Source of the DNA: Chryseobacterium sp. C-71 | Lineage (GTDB): Bacteria > Bacteroidota > Bacteroidia > Flavobacteriales > Weeksellaceae | Length of the DNA stretch: 64,000 nt | NCBI RefSeq assembly: GCF_020911865.1 | Contig: NZ_CP087131.1 | Coordinates: forward strand, 744,001 to 808,000 | Reading direction: 5' to 3' | Part shown: in pieces, positions 25,019-34,359 of the stretch | How positions within the stretch are numbered: the first letter of the stretch is position 1 | How the letters are laid out: every line of letters starts with the position of its first letter | Program-made: the position numbers and the translations under genes | Notes under the pieces: generated by a model | Database searches by the model: none | What the model saw: only the letters and a program-made list of their open reading frames with translations | Told to the model about the DNA's origin: nothing

Positions 25019-26371
25019 TTATGGGTTTTGTAATGTATTAAGTTCGCCTTTAGCCTTGATTAATTTAATTTCAGCCTGTTTATAGTCTAATAATGCAGTG
25101 GTGTAATTTTGTTTTGCATCTGTCAAAGCATTTTCAGAATCTAAAACTTCAGTTAATGTTGCTAAACCATATTGATAATTAGCCTGAGTATCTCTCTGAA
25201 CTTTTTCAGCCAGTGATACATTATTTTTCATGCTTTCAATCGTAATCAAAGAATTTTCGATATTTGTGATTGCATTTTTATAATCTAAGCTTAAAGTCAA
25301 CTGTGTATTTTGAATATCCTGATCTAAGTCTAAAATATCAATCTCAGCCTGCTGAATTTTTGATTTCGTAGAACCTCCCGTGAAAATAGGAATATTAATA
25401 TTTAAACCAATCGCAGAATAATCGCTCCAAAGAACTCCATTATTCAATCCGTTGGTCAAAGGAAATTTTCCACCCTGACCGGCCCAACCATAGTTAGCCG
25501 TAAGCCCAACCGTTGGATAAAGATAAGCCTCAGTTGCTTTTTTATTGAATTGTAAAAGCTCTCTGTTTTTTTGTAAAACTTTCACCTCTGTACGAGAATC
25601 TAAATCTACATTTCCGGCAATCAATTCAGGTTTTGGCTCGATAATTTTTTCTTCAAGCTCAATTGGGGTATCGATAGGAACTCCCATATAGAATTTCAAA
25701 GAATTTTTTGAAAGCTCAACAGCATTCACCAATTGTTGTCTGTTCGCACTGATATTCGTCAGCTGTACATTGGTACGATCAAGATCAATTCCTTTTGCCA
25801 AACCGTTTTCCACTAAACTTTTGATTACATTTCTTACCTTTTCGGTATTCGTGTAACTTACATTTAATGTTTTAAGATTTTCTTCCTGTACAAAAACCTG
25901 ATAATAGGCAGTTGCTACATTCTCAATAATCTGCTCGTTAGAAAGCTGAGCATTCAAAACGTAGAATTCTCTGGTAGACTTTGCAGCTTTCAATCCTGTA
26001 AAAACTCTTTGGTCAAAAATAGCCTGATTCAAAGTCACCACGGCGCTTGAAGTCCAAGGCTGACCCAATTTAGCACGGATCCTTTCTCCTCCAAATTCCA
26101 AAAGTGACTCTTGAATCACCGGATTATACGTCAACCCGGCAGTTGCACTTATTTGTGGCAACGCACCAGCTCTTGCCTCAGCGATTTTATACTCTGCTTT
26201 CTTGATTTGCAAAGCTGCTTTTTTGGCTTCTGCTTTATTTTGCAGAGCCTGTTTGATGGCTTCTTGTAAAGAAACCTCTTGCTGTGCAAAAGTAGACGTA
26301 GAGCCGAAAATCATAAATGCTGCAGCTATCCCAATTTTTAGCTTTTTTGCAGTTACAAGTTTTCTATTCAT
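25019..26371 (-). CDS. outer-membrane efflux channel (TolC family)
   Basis: 450 residues with a signal peptide ending near STFAQ (about residue 29). The mature start QEVSLQEAIKQALQNKAEAK is the classical first TolC helix. Two internal repeats end in LSLDYKNAITNIENS and DYKQAEIKLIKAKGELN, the alpha-barrel parts. Outer-membrane exit duct for the RND pump encoded downstream. It is separated from tetR by 99 bases without an obvious own promoter. Confidence 0.94.
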   Translation of the reverse strand: MNRKLVTAKKLKIGIAAAFMIFGSTSTFAQQEVSLQEAIKQALQNKAEAKKAALQIKKAEYKIAEARAGALPQISATAGLTYNPVIQESLLEFGGERIRAKLGQPWTSSAVVTLNQAIFDQRVFTGLKAAKSTREFYVLNAQLSNEQIIENVATAYYQVFVQEENLKTLNVSYTNTEKVRNVIKSLVENGLAKGIDLDRTNVQLTNISANRQQLVNAVELSKNSLKFYMGVPIDTPIELEEKIIEPKPELIAGNVDLDSRTEVKVLQKNRELLQFNKKATEAYLYPTVGLTANYGWAGQGGKFPLTNGLNNGVLWSDYSAIGLNINIPIFTGGSTKSKIQQAEIDILDLDQDIQNTQLTLSLDYKNAITNIENSLITIESMKNNVSLAEKVQRDTQANYQYGLATLTEVLDSENALTDAKQNYTTALLDYKQAEIKLIKAKGELNTLQNP

Positions 26372-26470
26372 AATTTATTACTTCGTTTATTTTTTTAATA
26401 ATTTTGATTTCTTGCAGTCATTTATTCCTAAAGGACGATTCAATTTTATAATTACTTTAACAATTTTTAA

Positions 26471-27064
26471 TTAATTTTTAAAAAGCATGTTGAGGATGAT
26501 ATCTTTTCTTTCTGAAATTATTTTATCAAACTCTTTATCTGTAATCATTAAATTCTCCAAAAACAAAGGCCGAACTGCACTAGGAAATACTAATAACGAA
26601 ACCATGTTGATAAGAAACTGTACGGGTGCCATCTTCTCAATGTTTCCCAATTGCATTTCTTTTTCGATATCCTCATATAATTTCTTCAATTCTTTTTCTT
26701 CCACATCTTTTTTGTGACAGCTTCCTTTGTTGATTTGCGACACAATATAAGTTTCCAGGTATGGGTATTGAAGACTGGTTTGAAGACTTCCGTCTATGAA
26801 ATTGGCTATTTTCTCTTTAAAAGGTAAATCTGAATTCATAATCAATTCAGATTTCTCTTTTTCTACTCGATGAGCTTCATCAAAAATAATTTGAATAAGA
26901 TTGTCTCTTGATCGAAAATAATAGTTAATGAGCGTTCTATTAACACCTGCCTCATCAGCAATCTCTTGTGTAGTTGCGTTAAATTTCCCCTGCACAAAGA
27001 ATAAATTCTTTGCAGTTTCTTTGATTAATTCTTGCGTTTGATCTTTTTTTTCTTGTTTTGACAT
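26471..27064 (-). CDS. TetR-family repressor of the efflux operon
   Basis: 197 residues. The N-terminal helix-turn-helix covers about 30-52 (TTQEIADEAGVNRTLINYYF). The C-terminal ligand-binding domain ends with SAVRPLFLENLMITDKEFDK. It is the first gene of the RND operon. Two near-identical 19-bp operator copies lie on its promoter, so it very likely represses itself and the pump; the ligand is presumably a pump substrate (inference). Confidence 0.93.
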   Translation of the reverse strand: MSKQEKKDQTQELIKETAKNLFFVQGKFNATTQEIADEAGVNRTLINYYFRSRDNLIQIIFDEAHRVEKEKSELIMNSDLPFKEKIANFIDGSLQTSLQYPYLETYIVSQINKGSCHKKDVEEKELKKLYEDIEKEMQLGNIEKMAPVQFLINMVSLLVFPSAVRPLFLENLMITDKEFDKIISERKDIILNMLFKN

Positions 27065-27129
27065 TTTTGTTAAACAATTTTGTGCAAATATATATCAAAC
27101 ATTTGTTTTGACAAAATTGTTAAACAAAA
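27065..27129 (-). promoter_or_regulatory. tetR-efflux promoter with paired operators
   Basis: Inverted copies of TTTTGTTAAACAATTTTGT (27065-27083) and ACAAAATTGTTAAACAAAA (27111-27129) match at 18 of 19 positions. The minus-strand promoter is TTTTG (27116-27112), 19 bases, TATATTTG (27092-27085). The right copy covers the -33 and the left copy starts just downstream of the -7, near the expected transcription start. Confidence 0.8.
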
Positions 27130-27159
27130 TAATTAAGTGATTTTCCGTGATTATTATCA

Positions 27160-27190
27160 TAAAAAAAGTCTGAACAAAATGCTCAGACTA
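27160..27190 (-). terminator. terminator of the cvfB-like gene
   Basis: Minus-strand stem AGTCTGA / TCAGACT (27189-27183 / 27073+100 equivalent, 27167-27173) with a 9-base loop and a run of seven T (27167-27161 read on the minus strand). Confidence 0.8.
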
Positions 27191-27213
27191 TCAATTTATT
27201 TTTGAGTGTAAAC

Positions 27214-28038
27214 TTATACAAGTTTAATTTTATCTTCTAAAATTTCCACGATTTTATCTTTATACAAACCACCAAGTGCTTTCTTGAAGTTCTTTTTACT
27301 CATTTGAAGTTCATCTTTAATTTCTTCAGGAGAAGATTTGTCTGATAAGTGAAGTAAACCAAAGTTTTGCTCTAATTTGTTTAGAATTTTTTGTCTAAAC
27401 TCATCAATATTTTCAAAACCTTCCGGTTGAAGAGAAACATCTATTTTACCATCTTCACGGACTGTTTTAATATAACCTTCTTCTTCAGACAGCGGATATA
27501 CTTTTTTATAAACATCAGATGCGTAAATCAATCCGAGGTATTTTTTATTGATGACCACATTCCAACCCAACTCACTTTCGTTCATCATGATGAGCTCTAC
27601 TTTATCACCTTTTTGAAAAGGTACATTTTCGTATTGCGGATTTCTTTTGAACTTTGTGGTTCCTGTAATCAATTCCAATTCTTCATCGATATAAAGATTC
27701 ACAAGATATCTTTTTCCTTCAAGAATTTTAGATTTTTGCTGTTTGTAGGGAATGAAAAGATCTTTGATAATTCCCCAATCCATAAAAGCACCGCTTGGGA
27801 GACTTTGTACGCAGCTCATCACCGCAAATTCTCCAACTTCTGCCAACGGTGTTTCAGTTGTAGCTTTTAGCTTATGATCGTCCTGATAAACGAACACTTC
27901 TATTTCATCACCAATTTCTTTTTCGTCACGAATGAAAACTTTAGACATAAAAGCGGTCTCGCCCGTTTCGGATTCAAGCATCCATCCTGAATTATTTTTT
28001 TCTGAAATTTTTAAAGTCTGAGTTCTTCCGATTTGCAT
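27214..28038 (-). CDS. cvfB: CvfB-like S1 RNA-binding protein
   Basis: 274 residues from the ATG at 28038 (MQIGRTQTLKI). An upstream TTG in frame is part of the promoter box and is not the start. Three S1-like OB domains follow each other (about 1-60, 65-130, 135-205), then a winged helix at the C-terminus (SSPEEIKDELQMSKKNFKKALGG). CvfB/YitL proteins bind RNA and affect virulence-factor expression in Staphylococcus. The role in Bacteroidota is not established. Confidence 0.88.
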   Translation of the reverse strand: MQIGRTQTLKISEKNNSGWMLESETGETAFMSKVFIRDEKEIGDEIEVFVYQDDHKLKATTETPLAEVGEFAVMSCVQSLPSGAFMDWGIIKDLFIPYKQQKSKILEGKRYLVNLYIDEELELITGTTKFKRNPQYENVPFQKGDKVELIMMNESELGWNVVINKKYLGLIYASDVYKKVYPLSEEEGYIKTVREDGKIDVSLQPEGFENIDEFRQKILNKLEQNFGLLHLSDKSSPEEIKDELQMSKKNFKKALGGLYKDKIVEILEDKIKLV

Positions 28039-28056
28039 TAATGATAATTTAGTTGG

Positions 28057-28064
28057 CAAAGGTA
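28057..28064 (-). promoter_or_regulatory. -7 box of the cvfB-like gene
   Basis: Minus strand TACCTTTG (28064-28057), perfect TAnnTTTG, 18 bases before the ATG at 28038. It decides the start: the candidate TTG start is the end of this box. Confidence 0.55.
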
Positions 28065-28243
28065 CGGAAATTAGTTTGAGAGTTTTAAGGTTTAATAGTA
28101 ATGGAATTTTAATTAAAGATAAAAATTGATTTTTGCTTTAATCATTTATTTTGAAATTTTCAGATTATTTAAAAGTATCTTACATTATTTCACGCAATCT
28201 ATATCTTTCCCTTCTTCTGAATCTAATACAATGATATGGAATA

Positions 28244-28271
28244 AAAAAGAGAAGCAGCTGCTTCTCTTTTT
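28244..28271 (-). terminator. terminator of the secreted protease gene
   Basis: Perfect 14-bp inverted repeat AAAAAGAGAAGCAG / CTGCTTCTCTTTTT (28244-28257 / 28258-28271). Confidence 0.85.
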
Positions 28272-28318
28272 ATGTTAGTTTAATTCTGATAATCAAAAAA
28301 ATCTATTAAAAATTAATT

Positions 28319-30547
28319 TTATTCTTTAATCCACTTTATCGTTTTATCAATTGTTTTAGATTTAATATTAATTAAATATTCTCCTTTTACTAATTTATCT
28401 AAATTGTAAGTAGCGATTCTATCACTACCCGTAGTATTGTTTAGCTTTCTGAAAACTAACTTACCACTTAAATCATATAAGCTGATATCATGAATTTCGT
28501 TTTGTCTGATAAATTTAACATTTAATATCCCTTTACTCGGATTAGGATAAACTACAAAAGCGTCATTATCCTGAGTAGCTTCATTCACCGCTAAAACCTG
28601 ATTAATACTAAAGTTAGAAGGATTAATATGATAGAAAACATTTCCTACGCTTGCCACCATAACCCTTGCCTGTGATGTATTAACATTAGGAACTGTGATT
28701 ATCTCTGAACCATCATTAGGTGTAGATGCTAAAATTGTAATGGGATAAGTAAGACCTCCGTCTGTAGAAAGTAGAATACTTACGTTAGCACAACTTACGG
28801 GAGCCGCAGTAGTATTTGCAACATTCCATGTTATTGTTTGTGAACTGCTTCCATTCCATGTTACGGCTGTAGCAGGAGCAGTTACTCTGAAAGGTCCTGA
28901 AGCTCCGCTAACAGTAATCGCTGCATCGTCATTTGCAATACCACCACAACCTGCATTATTATCTCTTACGGTTAATCTAAATTCTAGAGATCTCGCATAA
29001 TTTGGCCAAAATTCACCTTTTGTAACTGTATTACTCAATACATCTTGAATTTTTGGAAAATATCTGTACGGAACGGTAGTTGGCAAATATGATCTAAATA
29101 ATGGGGCATTACCAGTAGGAGCATTCCAATTTCCTGCAGGTCCAGTATCATTTTGTTCCCAAGAATAAGTAAGCCCGGCATTTTGTGCATCTGTAGCCGA
29201 CCCTGTTAATTTAAATGGTGTATTTACAGGTATTGTATAATTACTTCCTGCATTTACAACGGGAGCAGTATTAGACACTGGAGTTGTAACCTGACATGTT
29301 TTTGCCAAAACTGTCGAAGTTATTGTTTGAAATGAGCGTGTGTGAAAAGTAGCAATACTATTACCAGCAAGATCATTTAAATTTCCACAAATTCCTGCAT
29401 AGGCCATGATTGTAATTCCACTTCCCGGTTCTACTGCATTCGCTCCTGAGCGATTGCCACCACCACAATTATCTGTCGTAGCATTAAATGTATGAGGTCC
29501 ACCGAACTGATGTCCTACTTCATGTGCTACATAATCAATATCATAAGGATCTCCAACAGGATTACTAGAACCAGTAATTCCAGCTGCTTTATCAGAATTG
29601 ATACAAATCACTCCCAATCCTGCTAATCCACCTCCACCGGTGCTGAAAGTATGTCCAATATCATAATTTGCAGAACCAATTAATAAATTAATATTGGTTT
29701 GGCTTTCATCAATTAATATATCTGCATCATCATTTCCTGTAAATGGATCAGTATTAGGATTTGTAAAAATAATACTTGCTTCATTAGCTATTAAAACCAG
29801 TCTTACAGCCACTTCTTGTTCATACACACCATTGACTCTGTTTACAGTAGTTACAATAGCAGAAAGGGTTTGAGCTACAGTAGGAGAAGGTAAACCTGTT
29901 GCAGCTATAGCATATTCACCAGTACAAGCAACTGCCAATCTGAAAATTCTAATTTGGGTGCCGACGCTTGGTGTTACGTTTTTTTTTCCTGTTTCTACAT
30001 CATCTTTTACACCACAGGTTCTGACATGATTATTGATTAAATCACTTCTTTTATATACAATATAATTATTAATATCATTCTTCGAATAAGGATCAATATA
30101 TAAATCTCCAGTCACTACAGATTTTATCTGAGCATGAAATCCTAATTCTGTAAAATCTAATTTTACAGTAGCATAAGCATCATCAACACCTTGTCCTGTA
30201 AAAGTAACAAGTTCTGGAAATTGTGCTGCCAATTTAGGATCCATTACAGATGATTTCCAAATTTTAAATCTGGCCTTCGTTCCGTCTGACATTGGTAGGA
30301 TGATAATGCTTGCACTATTTTTAGAATCATTATCTTTTAGTTCAGGTACAGAATTAAAATAATTTTTGATGCTCCCTACATTTAATTGATAGGTAAGGAA
30401 CTTTTCTGGTGTCACTGTTCTGCTTTTCGCTTCAGCTTTTATACTTCTTTCATTAATAGGAGTGAAAAAATCTTGTGCCTTTACCGAAGAAAAAGTCAGA
30501 ATAAGCAATAATAAATAAAGTAAACGTGTAATTTTCATAACATTCAT
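28319..30547 (-). CDS. secreted reprolysin-like zinc metalloprotease with T9SS sorting domain
   Basis: About 742 residues if started at 30547 (MNVMKITRLLYLLL); an ATG at 30538 is equally possible, and a longer upstream frame is rejected because it crosses the promoter. A signal peptide ends at SSVKAQ. The M12-type zinc site is HEVGHQFGGPH (residues 342-352 in this numbering), followed by a Met-turn IMAY. A proprotein-like region precedes it and an Ig-like part follows. The C-terminus DAFVVYPNPSKGILNVKF...GEYLINI..TIKWIKE is a type A T9SS sorting domain, so the enzyme is exported by the type IX system and likely surface-bound or released. Confidence 0.92.
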   Translation of the reverse strand: MNVMKITRLLYLLLLILTFSSVKAQDFFTPINERSIKAEAKSRTVTPEKFLTYQLNVGSIKNYFNSVPELKDNDSKNSASIIILPMSDGTKARFKIWKSSVMDPKLAAQFPELVTFTGQGVDDAYATVKLDFTELGFHAQIKSVVTGDLYIDPYSKNDINNYIVYKRSDLINNHVRTCGVKDDVETGKKNVTPSVGTQIRIFRLAVACTGEYAIAATGLPSPTVAQTLSAIVTTVNRVNGVYEQEVAVRLVLIANEASIIFTNPNTDPFTGNDDADILIDESQTNINLLIGSANYDIGHTFSTGGGGLAGLGVICINSDKAAGITGSSNPVGDPYDIDYVAHEVGHQFGGPHTFNATTDNCGGGNRSGANAVEPGSGITIMAYAGICGNLNDLAGNSIATFHTRSFQTITSTVLAKTCQVTTPVSNTAPVVNAGSNYTIPVNTPFKLTGSATDAQNAGLTYSWEQNDTGPAGNWNAPTGNAPLFRSYLPTTVPYRYFPKIQDVLSNTVTKGEFWPNYARSLEFRLTVRDNNAGCGGIANDDAAITVSGASGPFRVTAPATAVTWNGSSSQTITWNVANTTAAPVSCANVSILLSTDGGLTYPITILASTPNDGSEIITVPNVNTSQARVMVASVGNVFYHINPSNFSINQVLAVNEATQDNDAFVVYPNPSKGILNVKFIRQNEIHDISLYDLSGKLVFRKLNNTTGSDRIATYNLDKLVKGEYLINIKSKTIDKTIKWIKE

Positions 30548-30559
30548 TTTTAGTTTAAT

Positions 30560-30567
30560 CAAAAATA
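30560..30567 (-). promoter_or_regulatory. -7 box of the secreted protease gene
   Basis: Minus strand TATTTTTG (30567-30560), perfect TAnnTTTG, 12 bases before the ATG at 30547. Confidence 0.5.
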
Positions 30568-30579
30568 CCACATATTTTA

Positions 30580-30619
30580 TAAAAATAATGCAGAAACTCA
30601 AAGGAATTTCTGCATTATT
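30580..30619 (-). terminator. terminator of lpd
   Basis: Stem AATAATGCAGAAA / TTTCTGCATTATT (30584-30596 / 30607-30619), 13 bp without mismatch, 10-base loop, followed on the minus strand by TTTATAAAA. Confidence 0.85.
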
Positions 30620-30662
30620 AAAAATATTTATTTAGTGTATTTAAGATACCAAAATTTCTTTG

Positions 30663-32066
30663 TTACATATGAATAGGTCTCTTACCCGTAGCATCCAAAG
30701 CAGCTTCTTTGATAGCTTCTGCATACGTTGGGTGAGCGTGAGAACTTCTTGCAATATCTTCTGCACTTGCACGGAATTCCATTGCGATAACACCTTCTGC
30801 AATCAAATCGGCAGCTCTTGCTCCTACAATGTGCATTCCTAAAACTTCGTCAGTTTTTTCGTCTGCGATGATTTTCACCAAACCATCAACATCACCACTT
30901 GCACGGCTTCTTCCTAATGCTCTCATTGGGAAAGAACCCACTTTATAGGCTACACCTTCTTCTTTTAGCTGTTCTTCAGTTTTACCAACTCCCGCAACTT
31001 CAGGCCAAGTGTAAACAACACCTGGAATTAGGTTATAGTTAACGTGAGGTTTTTGTCCAGCCAATGTTTCAGCTACAAAAACTCCTTCTTCTTCAGCTTT
31101 GTGAGCCAACATTGCCCCTTTGATAACGTCTCCGATTGCGTAAATGTTTGCAACGTTAGTCTGAAGGTGATCATTAGTTTTCACTCTTCCTCTTTCGTCT
31201 AATTCAACACCTGCTTTTTCTAATCCAAGACCGTCTGTGTAAGGCTTTCTACCTACAGAAACCAAACAGTAATCTCCTTCAACGGTCACTTCTTCTCCTT
31301 TTTTATCTTTAGCTGTAATTTTTACAGTATCTCCATTTCTTTCAACTGCCGAAACTGCTGTAGAAAGCATGAATTTCATTCCTTGCTTTTTAAGAACTTT
31401 CGTTAATTCTTTACTTAAAGCACCATCCATGGTAGGAATAATCTTATCCATAAACTCAACAACCGTTACCTGAGATCCTAATCTCAAATAAACAGAACCT
31501 AATTCAAGACCGATAACTCCACCACCAATAACTACTAAATGCTTAGGAATTTCTTTTAAATTTAATGCTTCAGTAGAAGTGATTACTCTTTCTTTATCTA
31601 AAGTGATGAAAGGTAAAGAAGTTGGTTTAGAACCTGTTGCAATGATGGTATATTTAGAATCAATCGTTTCTGTAGAACCGTCGTTTTTTGTTACTTTAAC
31701 CTGAGTAGCAGATTCGAAGCTTCCAAGACCTTCAAAAACAGTGATTTTGTTTTTGTTCATCAAATAGCTGATTCCGTCTGTATTTTGTTTGATAACCTCA
31801 TTTTTACGCTCAATCATTCTTGCGATGTCAGCTTGAGGTTCATTAATAATAATTCCGTGACCTGCAAAATTGTGTTTTGCGTTTTCGAAATGTTCAGAAC
31901 TATCTAGAAGCGCTTTTGAAGGAATACATCCAACGTTAAGACAAGTTCCGCCTAAAGTTGAATATTTTTCGATAATTGCTGTTTTGAAACCTAATTGTGC
32001 TGCACGAATTGCGGCAACATAACCACCAGGACCAGAACCTATTACGGTAACATCGAATTGACTCAT
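30663..32066 (-). CDS. lpdA: dihydrolipoyl dehydrogenase (E3)
   Basis: 467 residues, FAD-dependent disulphide oxidoreductase that regenerates lipoamide in the 2-oxoacid dehydrogenase and glycine cleavage complexes. GSGPGGYVAA at 10-19 binds FAD. The redox pair is Cys42/Cys47 in GGTCLNVGCIPSKALL. The second Rossmann motif is GGGVIGLELGSVYLRLGSQV. The C-terminal active-site His445 and Glu450 are in HAHPTYAEA. Monocistronic here, with a clear promoter and terminator. Confidence 0.97.
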   Translation of the reverse strand: MSQFDVTVIGSGPGGYVAAIRAAQLGFKTAIIEKYSTLGGTCLNVGCIPSKALLDSSEHFENAKHNFAGHGIIINEPQADIARMIERKNEVIKQNTDGISYLMNKNKITVFEGLGSFESATQVKVTKNDGSTETIDSKYTIIATGSKPTSLPFITLDKERVITSTEALNLKEIPKHLVVIGGGVIGLELGSVYLRLGSQVTVVEFMDKIIPTMDGALSKELTKVLKKQGMKFMLSTAVSAVERNGDTVKITAKDKKGEEVTVEGDYCLVSVGRKPYTDGLGLEKAGVELDERGRVKTNDHLQTNVANIYAIGDVIKGAMLAHKAEEEGVFVAETLAGQKPHVNYNLIPGVVYTWPEVAGVGKTEEQLKEEGVAYKVGSFPMRALGRSRASGDVDGLVKIIADEKTDEVLGMHIVGARAADLIAEGVIAMEFRASAEDIARSSHAHPTYAEAIKEAALDATGKRPIHM

Positions 32067-32106
32067 TTTATTTTTATAATTTATTATTAGCTATTCTTAA
32101 TGATTA

Positions 32107-32136
32107 CAAATTTACTGATTAATTTACAAGGAGCAA
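32107..32136 (-). promoter_or_regulatory. lpdA promoter
   Basis: Minus strand TTG (32136-32134, within CTTTG), 19 bases, TAAATTTG (32114-32107). Full match to the Bacteroidota consensus and spacing. Predicted leader about 37 nt. Confidence 0.7.
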
Positions 32137-32235
32137 AGTGAGTTTTGTCAAGTTTTCAAATGCTCGATGATGGAAGTTTAATAGATTGAGAATATTTTTT
32201 GTTTGAATTCTAATCTTAGCATCATCCAGGCAATT

Positions 32236-32586
32236 TTATAAATCTAAATTTAATTTTCCTCGTCCAAATTCTTCTTTATTTCCAAAAAACGATCCTCCAC
32301 AAATGTACCATTCAAGATTTTCGAGATGCTCCACAGCATCTTCCGGCTTGATTCCTGCAACATCTTTTTTGGCGATGATTCCTTTGTACCATCTTCCTGA
32401 TTCTGGAGAGTTTGAAAATTCAATATCATATTTTATCCAAATTCTCTGGCAAAGTCTGCATTGGATGACATTTACTTCTGCTTTTCTGTCATCTGTAAGA
32501 TCTGTTCCCAAGCTTGAAGTTCTGTATTCAGATTCGATTAAGTCGTGTTTTTCGCAGGCACACCCCAGTTTCGGAAGTTTTTTCAT
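32236..32586 (-). CDS. hypothetical Cys-containing cytosolic protein
   Basis: 116 residues. LGCACEKHD near the N-terminus and CRLCQRIW at 43-50 supply two CxC/CxxC-type pairs that could hold a metal, with a later WYICGGSFFG. No signal peptide and no family that I recognise. It stands 56 bases downstream of the glycosyltransferase gene on the same strand. Confidence 0.65.
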   Translation of the reverse strand: MKKLPKLGCACEKHDLIESEYRTSSLGTDLTDDRKAEVNVIQCRLCQRIWIKYDIEFSNSPESGRWYKGIIAKKDVAGIKPEDAVEHLENLEWYICGGSFFGNKEEFGRGKLNLDL

Positions 32587-32642
32587 GAATGAAATATTGG
32601 TCTTTATAAAAATTGAACTGCAAATTTAAGGAAATATACAGA

Positions 32643-33731
32643 TTATCTTCTTTTCATTAAATCCAACAAAACCTTTTCGTAATTATTCAAAATAATCTCT
32701 TTTGAAAAACGAGCCTTTATAGAATTCTTGATGGCATCCTGATCATGCGACTGATGTAAAATCTGCATAATTTTTTGTGAAAATTTTTCATGATTTTCAA
32801 TATCAGAAATTTCTCCATTGGTGTTATGCTGAATGATTTCATTAATTCCGCCAGGGCAATTATTGGCTAAAGAATATGTTCCACAAGCACCAGCTTCCAG
32901 TAAAACATTAGGAAATCCTTCATATCTTGAAGAAAGAATGAACAGATCTGCATATTTTAAATATTCATACGGATTTTCCTGTTTACCATGAAAAACCACA
33001 TTTTTTAAACCTAAAAAATCTTTCATCTGATGAAGAATTTCTCGGTCTTTGCCATCACCCAAAATGTGTAGTAAAATTTTCTCGTTTTTTAACCTGGAAA
33101 AAACTTTCAGTAAATTATCAAAACCTTTTCTGGCAGATAGATTGCCAATTGCTACAACGTTTTTATAATTGTATTTAAAACTTTCAGGCTTATGGGAAAC
33201 CTTCAGTTTTTCATCAATAAAATCGAAGTCGACAGGATTATTAATTTTAATAATTTTTGAACGGTTGATTTTAAAATTATCAATCAAATCATTCATCATA
33301 TCATCACTTTGTGCGATAATCTGCTGATAATTATTATAGAAATTGTAGAAAAATTTAATCTCTTTTTTTGTCACGTGTTGCGAAACAACATTGGTCTCTC
33401 TTGCAATGAACTTGACCTTCGGAAAAAGCTTGATAAACATTGAAAGATAAGCATTCACCTCCCCAAAACCAGAAAAAACTATATCGGGTTTTCTTCGGTA
33501 AATTTCTTTTAAAATAGGCTTTAATGAATGTCTGATTCTTTCGGTATTGATATCGATAATTTCCACATCTTTTTTAAGAAAATCAAGATAACCACCTTGT
33601 TTGCGAAGAAGCAAAATCTTAGGCTCAAAACGATCTCGGGAGAGATGATTTGCAATCGTGGTAACGATTCTTTCTGCGCCTCCGGTTTCGAGATCCGGCA
33701 GAATAAACATGATAGAAATTTTCTTGTTCAT
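32643..33731 (-). CDS. glycosyltransferase family 4
   Basis: 362 residues, GT-B fold. The N-terminal domain begins MFILPDLETGGAERIV, typical of GT4 (glycine-rich acceptor loop GGAER). The C-terminal donor domain has GNLSARKGFDNLLKVF, HILGDGKDRE and the E-x7-E motif in SSRYEGFPNVLLEAGACG. Acceptor and sugar are unknown. It is not inside a capsule or LPS cluster here, so it may act alone on a surface glycan. Confidence 0.9.
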   Translation of the reverse strand: MNKKISIMFILPDLETGGAERIVTTIANHLSRDRFEPKILLLRKQGGYLDFLKKDVEIIDINTERIRHSLKPILKEIYRRKPDIVFSGFGEVNAYLSMFIKLFPKVKFIARETNVVSQHVTKKEIKFFYNFYNNYQQIIAQSDDMMNDLIDNFKINRSKIIKINNPVDFDFIDEKLKVSHKPESFKYNYKNVVAIGNLSARKGFDNLLKVFSRLKNEKILLHILGDGKDREILHQMKDFLGLKNVVFHGKQENPYEYLKYADLFILSSRYEGFPNVLLEAGACGTYSLANNCPGGINEIIQHNTNGEISDIENHEKFSQKIMQILHQSHDQDAIKNSIKARFSKEIILNNYEKVLLDLMKRR

Positions 33732-33770
33732 TGGAACATTTCGTTTGAAAAAATAATTATTTTTTGCTGT

Positions 33771-34103
33771 TTAAATCAAATCTATTAAATCAGGGAATTC
33801 ATGTGAATGATTATTTATTATATAATTAATCAAAAATTGGCCGCCTTTCTGATCAAAAAAAATATACCATGAAGTATTATTATTGGCTTTATATTTTAAA
33901 AATTTTCTGCCATACTTTTGGAATTTGTCCGGAGTATTTCGGCTTATAGGCTTGTTAACATTAAAATCTACAAAATCATAAATTCTATCAGCATATAATT
34001 CACAGTCAATTCTAAATCCAAAATATTCTTTAGTAAATAATACTTCAACTAGTTCTTCAAGAGACTGATTAAATTTTTCCGAATAGATAATTATTTCTTC
34101 CAA
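33771..34103 (-). CDS. ParE/RelE-like toxin (putative)
   Basis: 110 residues. The start EEIIIYSEKFNQSLEELVEVLF and the C-terminal run WYIFFDQKGGQFLINYIINN follow the order of a ParE/RelE fold: two helices, then a four-strand sheet ending with a hydrophobic strand. The gene overlaps its upstream partner by 13 bases, the usual order (antitoxin first). Assignment rests on size, pairing and fold pattern; the catalytic target is unknown. Confidence 0.6.
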   Translation of the reverse strand: MEEIIIYSEKFNQSLEELVEVLFTKEYFGFRIDCELYADRIYDFVDFNVNKPISRNTPDKFQKYGRKFLKYKANNNTSWYIFFDQKGGQFLINYIINNHSHEFPDLIDLI

Positions 34104-34339
34104 GGCAATTTTTCAATAAATTCCTTAGTTCTTTTTCTTGATTCTGCAGAAGTTAATCCTTTGGCAAACCTATCATCAAAATCATCTTTCACAACATATT
34201 CAGCTTGAGCTTCTGCAACTACTACATTTGAAACCATTCTGTGTTTGATTTCTAGCAGTTCTGCAATGTCCTCCAACTCATCCATTTCTTTTATCCACTG
34301 AATGAGTTCCTTTTTTGCTTCTATAATAGGATTTTCCAT
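34091..34339 (-). CDS. antitoxin-like small protein (putative)
   Basis: 82 residues, acidic and helical, with no signal peptide. The C-terminal SAESRKRTKEFIEKLPWKK resembles the toxin-wrapping tails seen in Bacteroidota antitoxins paired with RelE/ParE proteins. No DNA-binding domain is obvious. It lies 20 bases after the recQ stop on the same strand, so the pair may be transcribed with recQ. Confidence 0.55.
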   Translation of the reverse strand: MENPIIEAKKELIQWIKEMDELEDIAELLEIKHRMVSNVVVAEAQAEYVVKDDFDDRFAKGLTSAESRKRTKEFIEKLPWKK

Positions 34340-34359
34340 TTTAATTTTTATCTAAAAAA

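Noticed and set aside
30548..30601. N-terminal extension of the secreted protease
   Set aside because: It crosses a perfect -7 box and the lpd terminator; a proper signal peptide begins at 30547 or 30538.
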